DNA of 38,740 nucleotides from Acidobacteriota bacterium (GCA_009691245.1 SHUM01000032.1:1-38740), one strand, 5' to 3'. Shown: positions 26,333 through 35,558, numbered from the stretch's first letter. Numbers and translations: made by a program. The notes: generated by a model from the sequence alone, not told the origin.

Positions 26333-26482
26333 GAGTTGTCCTCCCGGGACTGGGACCGAAACGTGCGTTTGGTCAGTTATTTAGGCTGAATTTGGTTTTT
26401 AACATACGCCCGCAACGAAATCAAGAAGCACGCGATGACCCGGCGGGCGACCTGGCAGCGGACGAGGCAGGAAACATGGAAA

Positions 26483-26558
<76 letters not shown>

Positions 26559-26750
26559 ATTTCACATTTTTTGATGATACAACATATTCATGGTTCATGC
26601 ACAAAGCGATCTGCGCAGATTCAGCGCTGAGGAGGAATCAGCGCGAATTGGCATGGATCAAGATGCTTGTTGAGGGGAATCCGTTGGCACGTTACGATAG
26701 ATTGATGGCGATCCACTCCAAATTGAGTCCGGAGATAGAGCGAGGAGATT

Positions 26751-27782
26751 ATGACGCCGCGCTGGCATAAACTCCGTTTGCCTCTGGTGGTGGGGGTCGT
26801 GTTAATGCTTGCCGCGGTCGCCCTCCGTCTGGCGACTAACCCTACTCGGCAACCCCTTTGGAGCGTGCTGCCCGCCGCGGCGGACATCTATTTTTTTGTT
26901 GATTTGGATGCGTTACAGTCCAATCCCGCAGTGAAGTGGTTCATGAATAATGGATCGGCAATCCCCGGCGGCTTGAGCAAAAACACCAATATTGATAACG
27001 ATACCGCGGAGTTCGAGCGAGCCACGGGCTTTCGGTATCAGGACCACCTGCACGCGTTGACCGCCGCTCGTCTAAACGATAACTGGACGGGAGTCGTGCG
27101 GTTCAGGGCGGATCGACTCAAGCTCGAGCAATATTTGGAGTCGCATGCAGCTTCTACCGCGCAGAAAGATTTCACGAAAGTCTATACCTTTGGCGGAGCG
27201 AGTCCATTACGGATGGCCATTCTTGCCAACGACCTATTGGCGTTCTCTATTGGGTCGGACGCTACCCTGCTGGATCGCACGATGGATCGATACCGCGACG
27301 GCGGAGGCACGAACGGGGACAGCCCGAACTCCGAGCAGGGACTGCCGCCAGCCGCTTTGGTGGATGAGGCGCACCGCAAGCTACTGGCGAGGCCGCTTTG
27401 GGCAATTGGTCAAGCGGACCTCATCTTTCCAGTAGCCCAAAGCGATGGCCGTGGACCTCCGTCGCTGGGTGGATTTCTGCTGGGCGAGGACACTCTCGCA
27501 GGGGTCGAGCAAATTTTACTTTCGATTGACAGCGGTCCGTTTTCTTTGCAGGTTGAGGGTGAGATTCTTACCCGTGAGGAGAATATCGCCGAGCCGCTGG
27601 CGGAGAAGCTGACACTGCTTTCTAAATTAATGCGGCCTCGGCCTCCCGCCGCTGGTTCGGGCGAGCGTGATTATTCGCCAGTCTGGGACGCCGTGGCGGT
27701 CAGTGTGAAGGATTCCTCAGTCTTCATCCGCTGGAGTCCCACGCCGGAGATGCTGACATTGCTATCTGGCACGAAGCCGTAG
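26751..27782 (+). CDS. Membrane-anchored protein of unknown function
   Basis: 343 residues from ATG 26751 after GAGGAG. One N-terminal membrane segment (LPLVVGVVLMLAAVALRLA) anchors a soluble part starting SVLPAAADIYFFVDLDALQS. The arrangement ADIYFFVDLDAL...FERATGFRYQDHL...LNDNWTGVVRFRADRLKLEQ recalls acidobacterial and DUF3352-like anchored proteins, but I cannot name a family. The gene runs 16 bases ahead of thiL, so the two are probably co-transcribed. Confidence 0.75.
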   Translation: MTPRWHKLRLPLVVGVVLMLAAVALRLATNPTRQPLWSVLPAAADIYFFVDLDALQSNPAVKWFMNNGSAIPGGLSKNTNIDNDTAEFERATGFRYQDHLHALTAARLNDNWTGVVRFRADRLKLEQYLESHAASTAQKDFTKVYTFGGASPLRMAILANDLLAFSIGSDATLLDRTMDRYRDGGGTNGDSPNSEQGLPPAALVDEAHRKLLARPLWAIGQADLIFPVAQSDGRGPPSLGGFLLGEDTLAGVEQILLSIDSGPFSLQVEGEILTREENIAEPLAEKLTLLSKLMRPRPPAAGSGERDYSPVWDAVAVSVKDSSVFIRWSPTPEMLTLLSGTKP

Positions 27783-27798
27783 GGCAGAGAGAAGCGTT

Positions 27799-28764
27799 AT
27801 GCGGCTTCATGAGCTTGAATTCATTGAACGGCTGCGAGAGCTGGCCGGAACGCGCAAGCGGTCCGAGAAACAATCCAGCCTGAAACTGCTCCAGGGTATC
27901 GGCGATGACTGCGCGGTTGCTCGACACAGCCGCACCCACGATTTGCTGGTGACCACCGACCTCTTCATTGAGGATATTCATTTTCGTCGAGCATGGCAGT
28001 CTGCAGGCTCGGTGGGCCACAAGTTGCTGACGCGGGGCCTCAGCGATATCGCAGCGATGGGTGGTACTCCGCGTCTGGCGTTCCTATCTCTTGCGTTGCC
28101 ACGCACCACCAATCAACGATGGGTGGATAGTTTCCTCAAAGGCTTTCTTTCGCTGGCTCGCCAGCATAATGTAACTTTGGCAGGCGGCGATACCGGCTCG
28201 TCCCCGGCAGGATTTATGGCGGACATCATCGTGCTGGGCGATGTCCTAAAGGGCCAGGCCGTGATGCGCAGCGGAGCGCGAGCAGGTGACGAAATATGGG
28301 TTTCAGGCAAGCTAGGAAGCGCGGCGTTTGCGCTCGCAAATTTGAGTGCAGGGAAGCGGGTGTCCTCCGGCAGGACATCATCGAACCCATACTTTTTCCC
28401 GCAGGCGCGTGTGCACGTGGGCGAGTACCTGCGTTCGCGAAGACTGGCCAGCGCCATGATGGACCTCAGCGATGGGCTTTCGATTGATCTACTCAGACTT
28501 TGTAAAGCCAGCGGTGCCGGTGCGGTTATTGATGAGAGGGCGATACCAAAACCGCGCCTGACTCCGTTGCAATATGCGCTGGATGGCGGAGACGATTTTG
28601 AGTTGCTCTTCACCGTTCCAGCGAAGAAATCACACCTCATGCCCGAGGCGGTCGAAGGAATTGGTTTGACGCGCATTGGAACAATCACCGCAGCGACTGG
28701 GCTGCGGATCGTGCGAAACGGCAAGGAGAGTCTGCTGCCCATGCGGGGCTATCAGCATTTCTAG
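27799..28764 (+). CDS. thiL: Thiamine-monophosphate kinase
   Basis: 321 residues. LLQGIGDDCAVARH is the N-terminal metal site; LLVTTDLFIEDIHFRR, VGHKLLTRGLSDIAAMGGTP, NVTLAGGDTGSSP, ASAMMDLSDGLSIDL and DGGDDFELLFTVP complete the purM-like ATP fold. It phosphorylates thiamine monophosphate to the active diphosphate. The last base pairs of the gene overlap the end of pcp on the other strand (28761-28764). Confidence 0.95.
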   Translation: MRLHELEFIERLRELAGTRKRSEKQSSLKLLQGIGDDCAVARHSRTHDLLVTTDLFIEDIHFRRAWQSAGSVGHKLLTRGLSDIAAMGGTPRLAFLSLALPRTTNQRWVDSFLKGFLSLARQHNVTLAGGDTGSSPAGFMADIIVLGDVLKGQAVMRSGARAGDEIWVSGKLGSAAFALANLSAGKRVSSGRTSSNPYFFPQARVHVGEYLRSRRLASAMMDLSDGLSIDLLRLCKASGAGAVIDERAIPKPRLTPLQYALDGGDDFELLFTVPAKKSHLMPEAVEGIGLTRIGTITAATGLRIVRNGKESLLPMRGYQHF

Positions 28765-29396
28765 CTGCCTTTTTTCCTTGTCGCCTTTCTTGTTGCCTTC
28801 CTTGTTGCCGCGAGCACCGTTAGACAGCAGTCAACTCCACGCAGCATGGTGCTCAGGGTCATGCCTTGTTTTTTCTTTTTGCCCAGTACACGTAGTTTAG
28901 GAACATGAACGAACCCGCAAGGGATGCCTTGCTTTTCAGTAAGATGCCGAGCAATGTAAAAGATGTGATTGCAGAGGTAAGTGCCCGCATGATTGGAGAT
29001 TCGGGCGGCGATGCGAGATCGCGAGAGTTTGTGCAGTATGGCATCCAGCGGGAGCCGTGACCAATAAAGCGGTGGTCCGGTCCGGGAAATTTTCCGGCCA
29101 TGGCGGATAACTCCGGCATTGTCTGCAAGCTTATCGTCATCCAGATTCAGTGCCACACGTTCCAAACTGATGTTCGAGCGTCCTGCCGCAACGCCAAGGC
29201 AAAGAATCGCATCCGGTCGCTCCCGCCGGATTGCCCGTTTGATGGCCGCCGTCGCCGCGGCATATTCCGTCGGCAGAATGATGGCGGCGAGCGCAAACTC
29301 CCTTGGGGGAGCCTGCATCAGTCGAGTGACAATCAACTCGGACTGGTTGATTTTTACAGGTCCAAAGGCGTTGAATCCGGTCACCAGAATCTTCAT
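28761..29396 (-). CDS. pcp: Pyroglutamyl-peptidase I
   Basis: 211 residues from ATG 29396, which overlaps the GNAT stop by ATGA. KILVTGFNAFGPVKINQSE is the typical start; triad residues are E79 (GRSNISLERVALNL), C142 (NHAGTYLCNHIFY) and H164 (CGFVHVP). It removes N-terminal pyroglutamate from peptides in the cytoplasm. Oddly, the C-terminus ends in ATRK-ATRK-ATRK-KGS, coded by a 12-base tandem repeat, and this tail is not part of the enzyme fold. A longer frame to 29669 overlaps the GNAT gene and is not the real start. Confidence 0.92.
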   Translation of the reverse strand: MKILVTGFNAFGPVKINQSELIVTRLMQAPPREFALAAIILPTEYAAATAAIKRAIRRERPDAILCLGVAAGRSNISLERVALNLDDDKLADNAGVIRHGRKISRTGPPLYWSRLPLDAILHKLSRSRIAARISNHAGTYLCNHIFYIARHLTEKQGIPCGFVHVPKLRVLGKKKKQGMTLSTMLRGVDCCLTVLAATRKATRKATRKKGS

Positions 29397-29926
29397 AGCA
29401 TCTTTTTCATTTGATACGCATTGGTTCCATCCGAATAGTATTTGGATAGCTCCCGCGCCGTTTTGTAATCCAGCCGTTCGTAAAAAAAGATTGCGCCGGA
29501 GTTGCCAATCGCCACTTCCAGTAAGACTCGGGAACACCCCTTTTGCTGCAAGCGCTTCTCGGCCAATTCCATCATTATCTCTCCGATATTCCGGCGCTGA
29601 TAGTCGGGATGTACGTCGATGGTGATGATGTGGCCGGTGCCGCGACGGTCGCTGCTGGCTAGTATCCAAGCGACGATGTTGGGAGTACTTGCGTCAGCGA
29701 CGGAGGTTGAGTCTGCGCTGTGATCGGACATTAATTGTCCGACGCAACAGAATGCGCCTGGCGCGGAAAGAAAGTATGCAATTTCTTCAGGTGTATAAGC
29801 AATTCCCTCGGCGAAACATATCTTGTCGAGTTCGCAGATGCGCTTGAAATCCTGGGACTGGAAGTTACGAAAACGGCAGGCGGCGCTCTCGCTGATCTTC
29901 ACTGATTGAGGGTAGTAGCTCTCCAA
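29393..29926 (-). CDS. GNAT-family N-acetyltransferase (RimI-like)
   Basis: 177 residues from a TTG at 29926. CRFRNFQSQDFKRICELDKICF and GIAYTPEEIAYFL form the acceptor side; ITIDVHPDYQRRNIGEIMMELAEKRL is the acetyl-CoA loop; RVLLEVAIGNSGAIFFYERLDYK closes the domain. RimI acetylates ribosomal S18, but the specificity of this member cannot be told. It is the third gene of the xerC operon, 29 bases after the 88-residue protein. Confidence 0.86.
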   Translation of the reverse strand: MESYYPQSVKISESAACRFRNFQSQDFKRICELDKICFAEGIAYTPEEIAYFLSAPGAFCCVGQLMSDHSADSTSVADASTPNIVAWILASSDRRGTGHIITIDVHPDYQRRNIGEIMMELAEKRLQQKGCSRVLLEVAIGNSGAIFFYERLDYKTARELSKYYSDGTNAYQMKKML

Positions 29927-29955
29927 GTTTGTCTCACTGAGGCGCGGTTCCTAGG

Positions 29956-30222
29956 CTAACGTGTTCCAAGAGCTTCTTTGATGGACGCATAAATAATGAT
30001 GCCTGTGTACTCGATCCCGCCGATGCGGAAGGATTTATGGTTCAGGTTGTGATCCGAGGCTTGGAGCAGCTCAAAATGTCTACTAAGGTGGTAATCTTCC
30101 TCCCACGCTGAAATCATCTCATCCATTTCTTTGGCGGAAATGTCAAACGATTCGAGCGGCATGGGCTGTCCGAATTCTTCGGCCACAATTAAATATTTTC
30201 CAACCGCATCACTTAGCGTCAT
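29956..30222 (-). CDS. Small protein of unknown function
   Basis: 88 residues. The ATG at 30222 overlaps the xerC stop by four bases (ATGA), so it is translated with xerC. The sequence SDAVGKYLIVAEEFGQPMPL, SFDISAKEMDEMISAWEEDY, FRIGGIEYTGIIIYASIKEA looks like a compact soluble domain without membrane segments or metal ligands. I do not recognise a family. Confidence 0.75.
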   Translation of the reverse strand: MTLSDAVGKYLIVAEEFGQPMPLESFDISAKEMDEMISAWEEDYHLSRHFELLQASDHNLNHKSFRIGGIEYTGIIIYASIKEALGTR

Positions 30223-31349
30223 GGCTCAACCGTCTTTCCTATCTTAATTACATCGGCAGTTTTTCGACGACGACTCGCGGCTTGGGATTTGGCAATTCGC
30301 AACTCGCTCCCTTTAGCCCGAGGGTGAGATTTATCATACACCTCCATCAGGTGTTGAACGGAAATTCTGGTGTATCGCTGCGTGGTGGACAGCGATGCAT
30401 GCCCGAGCAACTCCTGAATGGCGCGCAGATCCGCGCCTTCGGTCAGCAGGTGCGTGGCGAAGGCATGACGCAAGGAGTGTGGGTGCAGAGACGCGTCGCC
30501 TTGGTCGCGAACGCCGAACTGCTTCACGATTCTACCTACCGAGCGTGTCGTCAGCCGTTGCCCGCGCAGATTGATGAAAACGGGCGCTCCGATCGTCTGA
30601 GCAGAGTAAGTGGCGGTGTGTTCAACGACCACCTGTCGCATTGGCAAATACCGGTCGAGGGCGGTCTTTGTTTTGTCGCCGAATGGCACCATTCGTTCCT
30701 TACGGCCTTTGCCGCGCACACGGATCAATTGTTGGGCCATGTCCATCTGATCAAAGCTCAGCCCCACCAGCTCGCTGACGCGCAACCCTGAACCGTAGAG
30801 CATCTCCAAAATTAGCCAGTTGCGAATGTCCAGCAGGGGTTCTGCTGACACGGCTCGCCTGGCAAAAGAGCTCTTGGTGCTCGGAGTATCTTTGATTCGG
30901 TCGAACGTGGCCGCACGATCAATCATGCCATTCATATCTTCAGTGGACATGACCGGAGGAAGTCGCTGGGGGAGTTTAGGGCTGGCTACCAATTTGGCCG
31001 GATTTTCGCGGGCCAGACCCTCGCGGCAGGCAAATTTGTAAAACGAGCGTAGCGCCGCCAGACGCCGCGCAATGGTCGCTGGTTTTCGACGGTTGACGTA
31101 GAGTTTGCCCAGGTATTCACGTATGCGGCGATAGTCGATACCAATCCCGGTGGTATCCCTGTTGTCGCTCTGGTCGCCCCGTTCTTGTGTGGCAAAGAAT
31201 TTTTCAATGTCGCTGCGATAATTTCGCAAGGTATGAGCTGAATAGTTACGCTCAGTGCGCAGGTACACCAGGAATTGATCGAGAACCGGGAGCGTGGAGG
31301 AGGCCTCTCGATCGGATCGATCCTGATCAGGTTGGGTGAGTATGTCCAT
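30219..31349 (-). CDS. xerC: Tyrosine recombinase XerC/XerD family
   Basis: 376 residues. The N-terminal SAM-like core binding domain (LDQFLVYLRTERNYSAHTLR) precedes the catalytic domain with GSGLRVSEL (Arg), RGKGRKERMVPFG (Lys), HSLRHAFATHLLTEG (His, Arg), LGHASLSTTQRYT (His, Tyr). Xer recombinases resolve chromosome dimers at dif with FtsK. It is longer than the ~300 residues usual for XerC, partly because of extra residues (IKDTPSTKSSFARRAV) just before the catalytic domain. No integration sites or other phage genes lie nearby, so a housekeeping role is preferred over an integrase. Confidence 0.9.
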   Translation of the reverse strand: MDILTQPDQDRSDREASSTLPVLDQFLVYLRTERNYSAHTLRNYRSDIEKFFATQERGDQSDNRDTTGIGIDYRRIREYLGKLYVNRRKPATIARRLAALRSFYKFACREGLARENPAKLVASPKLPQRLPPVMSTEDMNGMIDRAATFDRIKDTPSTKSSFARRAVSAEPLLDIRNWLILEMLYGSGLRVSELVGLSFDQMDMAQQLIRVRGKGRKERMVPFGDKTKTALDRYLPMRQVVVEHTATYSAQTIGAPVFINLRGQRLTTRSVGRIVKQFGVRDQGDASLHPHSLRHAFATHLLTEGADLRAIQELLGHASLSTTQRYTRISVQHLMEVYDKSHPRAKGSELRIAKSQAASRRRKTADVIKIGKTVEP

Positions 31350-31510
31350 ATGCAGCTAACAAAACTTTAAGCCGAATTCGGGAGGAAAGGAGAGTTCGAT
31401 CTAAAAAGGCGTTCCATCAGAGGCACCTTGTTGATCAGAAAGACCATTGGCATTACCCTGTTCTATTGTCTTCCCTAAACCTCTAATTCAGTTGTTCCCA
31501 AAATGTACGG

Positions 31511-31538
31511 TTGGGAGCGACTGCACAAGGGGTATAAT
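31511..31538 (+). promoter_or_regulatory. Putative sigma70-type promoter for the radical SAM gene
   Basis: TTGGGA (31511-31516), spacer of 16, TATAAT (31533-31538). The transcript would have a leader of about 110 bases before the TTG start. Confidence 0.6.
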
Positions 31539-31623
31539 AAGTTGTTGGAAGACTGTCTCGCGATTGCACTCCCTGGGATAGACTAATTTGCTGTTTTCGT
31601 CCTTTGGTAGGAGCCTCGCCCCC

Positions 31624-31641
31624 CGGTTTCCAAGGAAACCG
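31624..31641 (+). promoter_or_regulatory. Hairpin just upstream of the radical SAM ribosome site
   Basis: CGGTTTC, loop CAAG, GAAACCG. It sits a few bases before the AGGAG that serves the TTG start at 31656, so it could modulate initiation. No known riboswitch class was recognised. Confidence 0.45.
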
Positions 31642-31655
31642 AGCAGGAGATTATA

Positions 31656-33176
31656 TTGCGCGTTTATCTTGTAAATCCTAGTGATATCGCATTTGGAATC
31701 GGAGTAATTACGCCGCGCTGGCTGTACGTGCTAGCAGCAGCGACGCCCTTAAAGTACGGCGATCCGATCATTGTGGACGAAACTCTGGAGTCCCTCGACA
31801 TTGAGAGCGTCCAGCCTGGCGACGTGGTTGGTCTCGGCATCCATACCGCTAATGTGCAGCGCGGGTTGGAGCTAGGGCGCAAGCTGCGTGAACGCGGTGC
31901 TTGGGTTGTGTTCGGCGGGGTTCATGCCTCGATCTATCCGAACGAACCGCTGGAGTTGGGCCAGGCTCATGCGGTGGTGAAGGGCGATGGCGATGTCGTC
32001 TGGAGCCAGGTGCTGGCGGACATTGAGCAGGGAACTCTGAAGCAGATTTACGATGGCGGTCGTATTAGCGCGGAGCATTTCCGTCAGGCACGTTGGGATT
32101 TACTCAAGCCCAAGCAGTATATGTGGGCCTCGGTGCAGACCGTGCGCGGCTGTCCGAAACATTGTTCATTCTGCTCGGTATGGCGCACGGACGGGCAGCA
32201 GCCTCGACAGCGCACCGCCGATGCGGTGATCCCCGAGCTGGTTCAGTTGCGAAGAATGGGCTATCGCTTCATCACCCTGGCCGACGACAATTTCTATCCC
32301 GTGCCGTTAAAAGACATTGAACTGGCCCGCAAGCAGAATAATCACCACAAAGTTGAAGAACTGACGCAATTGCGCGAGGAGCGTTTTGAGTTGATGGAGC
32401 GCTTGGCGCTGCTGCCCAAGGACATGGTCTTTTTCACGCAGATTACCATGGAGGCGGCAGAAGACCCGGAGTTCCTCGACGCGATGCGCCGGGCCAACAT
32501 CAAAGGCGCGCTGGTGGGCGTGGAGGCAGTGACGGCTGAAGGTCTGAAGTCGATTTTCAAGGACTTCAATCTTTCCGGCGACAATCTGGTGAAGCAGTTG
32601 CAGACCTTCCGCAAGCACGGCGTGCACGTGCTGGGTTCATTCATATTCGGCCTTTCCACGGATCGGCCAGACACCTTTGAAGCCACTGCGGATCTGGCCA
32701 AGAAGGCGGAAATTGCCGTGGCGCAATTTGTGATGTTGACGCCATTTCCTGGAACAGTTGATTTTGAAAAGTGGGAGAAGAGTCTGGGTGCGGATGTGCC
32801 CATGATTCAGGGCGTGCCCATCACCCGCTATTGGTTGATACCATCGCATCTGCGACCCAAGCTCTACGCGCCGCATCCGACCATGTCGCCGGATGAAATT
32901 CGAGCGAGAACGCAAGGCGTTTGGGACAGCTTCTATGAGTTTTCTTCCATCTGGAAGCGCTCCAGTTGCGTGAAGTCCTTCAAGTCCAGAATTGCGTTTA
33001 TCTTCATCTCAAAGCTCTACAGGCAGATGTATGCCAACACTGGAATCGCTACCGACAGCGCGCGACGCAAGAGCGCGACGCAGTGGTCGCGCTGGCTGGT
33101 AAAGCCCTGCCGTATGCTATTTCAGGCCAAACCGATGCCCAACCTGGCGATTCCTGGACACGAGCCAACAGCGTAG
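31656..33176 (+). CDS. B12-binding domain radical SAM protein
   Basis: 506 residues from TTG 31656 (AGGAG upstream). Residues ~1-130 form a cobalamin-binding-like Rossmann domain (VVGLGIHTANVQRGLELGRK, VVFGGVHASIYPNEP). The radical SAM cluster is C-PKH-C-SF-C in TVRGCPKHCSFCSVW, then ITLADDNFYPVP and a long helical domain with FGLSTDRPDTFEATADLAKK and MLTPFPGTVDFEKWEKSL. Such proteins often add methyl groups or rearrange carbon skeletons using S-adenosylmethionine and B12, but the substrate is not identifiable here. It converges on the secreted protein gene with a 26-base gap. Confidence 0.88.
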   Translation: MRVYLVNPSDIAFGIGVITPRWLYVLAAATPLKYGDPIIVDETLESLDIESVQPGDVVGLGIHTANVQRGLELGRKLRERGAWVVFGGVHASIYPNEPLELGQAHAVVKGDGDVVWSQVLADIEQGTLKQIYDGGRISAEHFRQARWDLLKPKQYMWASVQTVRGCPKHCSFCSVWRTDGQQPRQRTADAVIPELVQLRRMGYRFITLADDNFYPVPLKDIELARKQNNHHKVEELTQLREERFELMERLALLPKDMVFFTQITMEAAEDPEFLDAMRRANIKGALVGVEAVTAEGLKSIFKDFNLSGDNLVKQLQTFRKHGVHVLGSFIFGLSTDRPDTFEATADLAKKAEIAVAQFVMLTPFPGTVDFEKWEKSLGADVPMIQGVPITRYWLIPSHLRPKLYAPHPTMSPDEIRARTQGVWDSFYEFSSIWKRSSCVKSFKSRIAFIFISKLYRQMYANTGIATDSARRKSATQWSRWLVKPCRMLFQAKPMPNLAIPGHEPTA

Positions 33177-33202
33177 TTCATGCTCATCTGTAGGTACGCA
33201 GG

Positions 33203-35362
33203 CTAGCGAACAGCAACTGTAACCGTGTTGCTGGGAACCCCATTGATAATTATTTGCAGATCCTGAGTGCCGGGAGAAATCCCGGCTGGGATCAGTGCAT
33301 TGACTTGGTACAGACCCACAAACCCAGGGGCCAAGCCAGCAAATTCCACCGTCGCGGGTATTCCGTTAATATTTACAAGTGGTGTGGATATAGTTCGAGC
33401 GGCGGGACTAGGTGCGGGTTGTCCTGAAGTTGCGGCAGGCTGTACGGGCCCGAGTCCGGTGGCGAAAATTGCGATTCTCTGGCCGGCCGCAGTGGGATTG
33501 GCATCCGTTACAGGTTGAAAAGTATCTGCGTGGAGGATTGCTCCTGGTCCCGTTCCTTGGCGATTGGTGGTGAAGATGCCAGGGGAAACTGCTGAAACTG
33601 TGATCGATTGTGAAAGAATTTCAAGAAACCCGCGGCGAACCAGAACGGCGACTTCTCCAGGAGCTACTCCCCATGGAATTTTGGCGTTGACTTGGCTGGA
33701 GGATACAAAGAACAGCGGCGCAGGAATTCCGTTAAACGTAATCGTGGTGTCGGATAATGTCGTCGGCAGTGGAGTCGATTGTGCGGAAATCTCCGCAGCG
33801 GCCAACTCCGATCCGAATAGGGTCACTATGGAACCTGGAGCGGTGTTTCCGTTTGCATTCGCAGCGGGTCGGAAGCTAGCGCCATTCACCACGCCCCCTG
33901 TAAATAACGCGGGTGCCTGCCCGCTCAACGTGGCCAATGCATTGAACGCATGTGGACTTCCGGAGAGAGAGCCGGCGCTTGCCGAGACTGTATTCGTGCC
34001 TTGTTGCGGGCCGAGGGTAAGCACAGTGGAGGCAAACCCGGTAGCATCGGTGGTCGCTTGAGTCGTGCTAAGCGAACCGCCACCGGCGGTTACAGCGAAG
34101 GTAACCGGTACACCCCCAATCGGGATGTTGTTCGCTCCGGATACACGCACCACGAAAGGCTGTATGGTCTGGCTGGGTTGCCCGGTTTGTCCATTGCCAG
34201 AAGTAAGAGATAGCGTGGTGGCTGTGGCGGCCAGTCCCGTAGCGTTAAAAAGCAATTGGGTGTCCGGAATCTGGGGGCTGGTTACCCTAATCACATTAGG
34301 GCCGGGTGTGTTTCCTAGACGGTAGAGGTTCTGGAACGATCCATCAGGATTCGCAAGGCCGTTGTAATAGAGTAGTGCTCCGCCGCCCTCAGTAACCGTG
34401 AAAAGCAGCAGTCCGCGAACTGGATTGGTATAAGCGTCCACTGTCTTCACTATGAAGGGGGCAACAAGATCTTGTCCCACGATGCCTGATTGGTTATTGC
34501 CGCTGACAATCGACAGGACTGTAGGAAGGCCGGCAATGCCTTGCGCAGTAAATGTAATGGAGTTAGTAAACGGGGATCTGACGGAAACGGTGTTCGCGCC
34601 AGCCAGTTCCCCTAGCCGCAAGGTAGACGATGCTTTGCATGCATTGTCGATGGGGACATTTGTGGCCGTAACGCTCCCACCACCTGAGGTTACCGCAAAG
34701 GTCATTACTGTTCCAGGCATGCAGGGAGAAATGACAACCACCAGAGGGGCTGCCAGCGTTTGGGCCACGGTCCCGGTCTGGATGTTGCCTGAGTCATGAG
34801 AAATTTGGCAACTGATAATGAATGCAATGGTCCGTTGCGGGGCAGTAAACGTAATGGGATTTGTATTAGGAGCTGCGGAGTTGGCCGAGTAGGAAACGGG
34901 GATGTTGGTAGTGGCCGAAATGCCAGTGGTTGTCATAAAAACACCGGTTACAAAAAGACCGGCGCCGGGGATATACGCGACGCTGCTGACGAAATTCAGT
35001 CTAACGGCGTTTCCGGCTAAGGTGACGGTGATATTGCCAGCCCCTGCGCCTTGCACCACTGGGGTGCCGGAAAGTTCTCCGCCTCCAAAAGTTAAAAATA
35101 TAACTGAACCAGCCAGAACAGTTCCTGCGTTGGCAGGTATGATACTTGTTTGTCCAATGGCCTGAATGGCATCTCCAGAACATAACTGTACGGCGTTCGC
35201 GGTGGGCACGAAGCCCACGCCCTGCGCCTGTAATTTGCTTGGGGCCGTCATGGTAACCAGCAAAAACGCCAACCCAAGAGATACTCGGAGGCTAATGCGC
35301 CACGGCCGGTCAGTAACTCCCAACGTGGAGAATGATTTCAGAATGACTTGATTTAACTGCAT
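33203..35362 (-). CDS. Secreted protein with a Solibacter-type (TIGR03437) C-terminal domain
   Basis: About 719 residues from ATG 35362 (AGGAGC upstream; a longer frame to 35410 is less likely). The signal peptide is SLRVSLGLAFLLVTMTAPSKLQAQ. Then follow repeated Ig-like/Big_1-like modules, each with TxLSxxSGNxQxG and PxVxFxVTxGGG patterns (for example PIGGVPVTFAVTAGGGSLST), and a C-terminal domain with FTGGVVNGASFRPAANANG, PGSIVTLFGSELA, NGIPAPLFFVSSSQVNAKIP, PGIFTTNRQGTGPGAILHAD, IAIFATGLGPVQ and GLYQVNALIPAGI. The C-terminal domain is a hallmark of Solibacter-type acidobacteria. It is likely surface-exposed and may bind polymers or cells. Confidence 0.85.
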   Translation of the reverse strand: MQLNQVILKSFSTLGVTDRPWRISLRVSLGLAFLLVTMTAPSKLQAQGVGFVPTANAVQLCSGDAIQAIGQTSIIPANAGTVLAGSVIFLTFGGGELSGTPVVQGAGAGNITVTLAGNAVRLNFVSSVAYIPGAGLFVTGVFMTTTGISATTNIPVSYSANSAAPNTNPITFTAPQRTIAFIISCQISHDSGNIQTGTVAQTLAAPLVVVISPCMPGTVMTFAVTSGGGSVTATNVPIDNACKASSTLRLGELAGANTVSVRSPFTNSITFTAQGIAGLPTVLSIVSGNNQSGIVGQDLVAPFIVKTVDAYTNPVRGLLLFTVTEGGGALLYYNGLANPDGSFQNLYRLGNTPGPNVIRVTSPQIPDTQLLFNATGLAATATTLSLTSGNGQTGQPSQTIQPFVVRVSGANNIPIGGVPVTFAVTAGGGSLSTTQATTDATGFASTVLTLGPQQGTNTVSASAGSLSGSPHAFNALATLSGQAPALFTGGVVNGASFRPAANANGNTAPGSIVTLFGSELAAAEISAQSTPLPTTLSDTTITFNGIPAPLFFVSSSQVNAKIPWGVAPGEVAVLVRRGFLEILSQSITVSAVSPGIFTTNRQGTGPGAILHADTFQPVTDANPTAAGQRIAIFATGLGPVQPAATSGQPAPSPAARTISTPLVNINGIPATVEFAGLAPGFVGLYQVNALIPAGISPGTQDLQIIINGVPSNTVTVAVR

Positions 35363-35396
35363 AGAAGCTCCTGTTTCCTGCGATCTCATGTCTTTT

Positions 35397-35424
35397 AATA
35401 TAATCCTCACTTACAAAAAATCAA
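35397..35424 (-). promoter_or_regulatory. Putative sigma70-type promoter for the secreted protein
   Basis: On the minus strand TTGATT (35424-35419), spacer of 16, TATATT (35402-35397). It lies about 35 bases upstream of the chosen ATG at 35362, supporting that start. Confidence 0.55.
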
Positions 35425-35558
35425 AGGGTTAACCAACTGAGCGGGAGTAGGATCAATGGCACGGTTAAGCGAGTCCCGGCGTCTTCTGTTGCATCATGGA
35501 TGCGAGGGATGAAGTCCTTCCTTGTGGTTCCCCGTTGCAGCTCAACTGGCCATCTCGT

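Larger units (their letters stand above)
31350..31655. other. Divergent spacer between xerC and the radical SAM gene
   Basis: No gene. It holds a promoter for the plus-strand gene (31511-31538) and the hairpin at 31624-31641. No xerC promoter could be placed with confidence. Confidence 0.5.

Noticed and set aside
28764-29669. 302-residue form of pyroglutamyl-peptidase
   Set aside because: The extra N-terminus overlaps the GNAT gene in another frame and is not conserved; ATGA coupling sets the start at 29396.
30219-31349. Integrase of a mobile island near tRNA-Lys
   Set aside because: The tRNA is several kilobases away with housekeeping genes between, no direct repeats were found, and the protein fits XerC.
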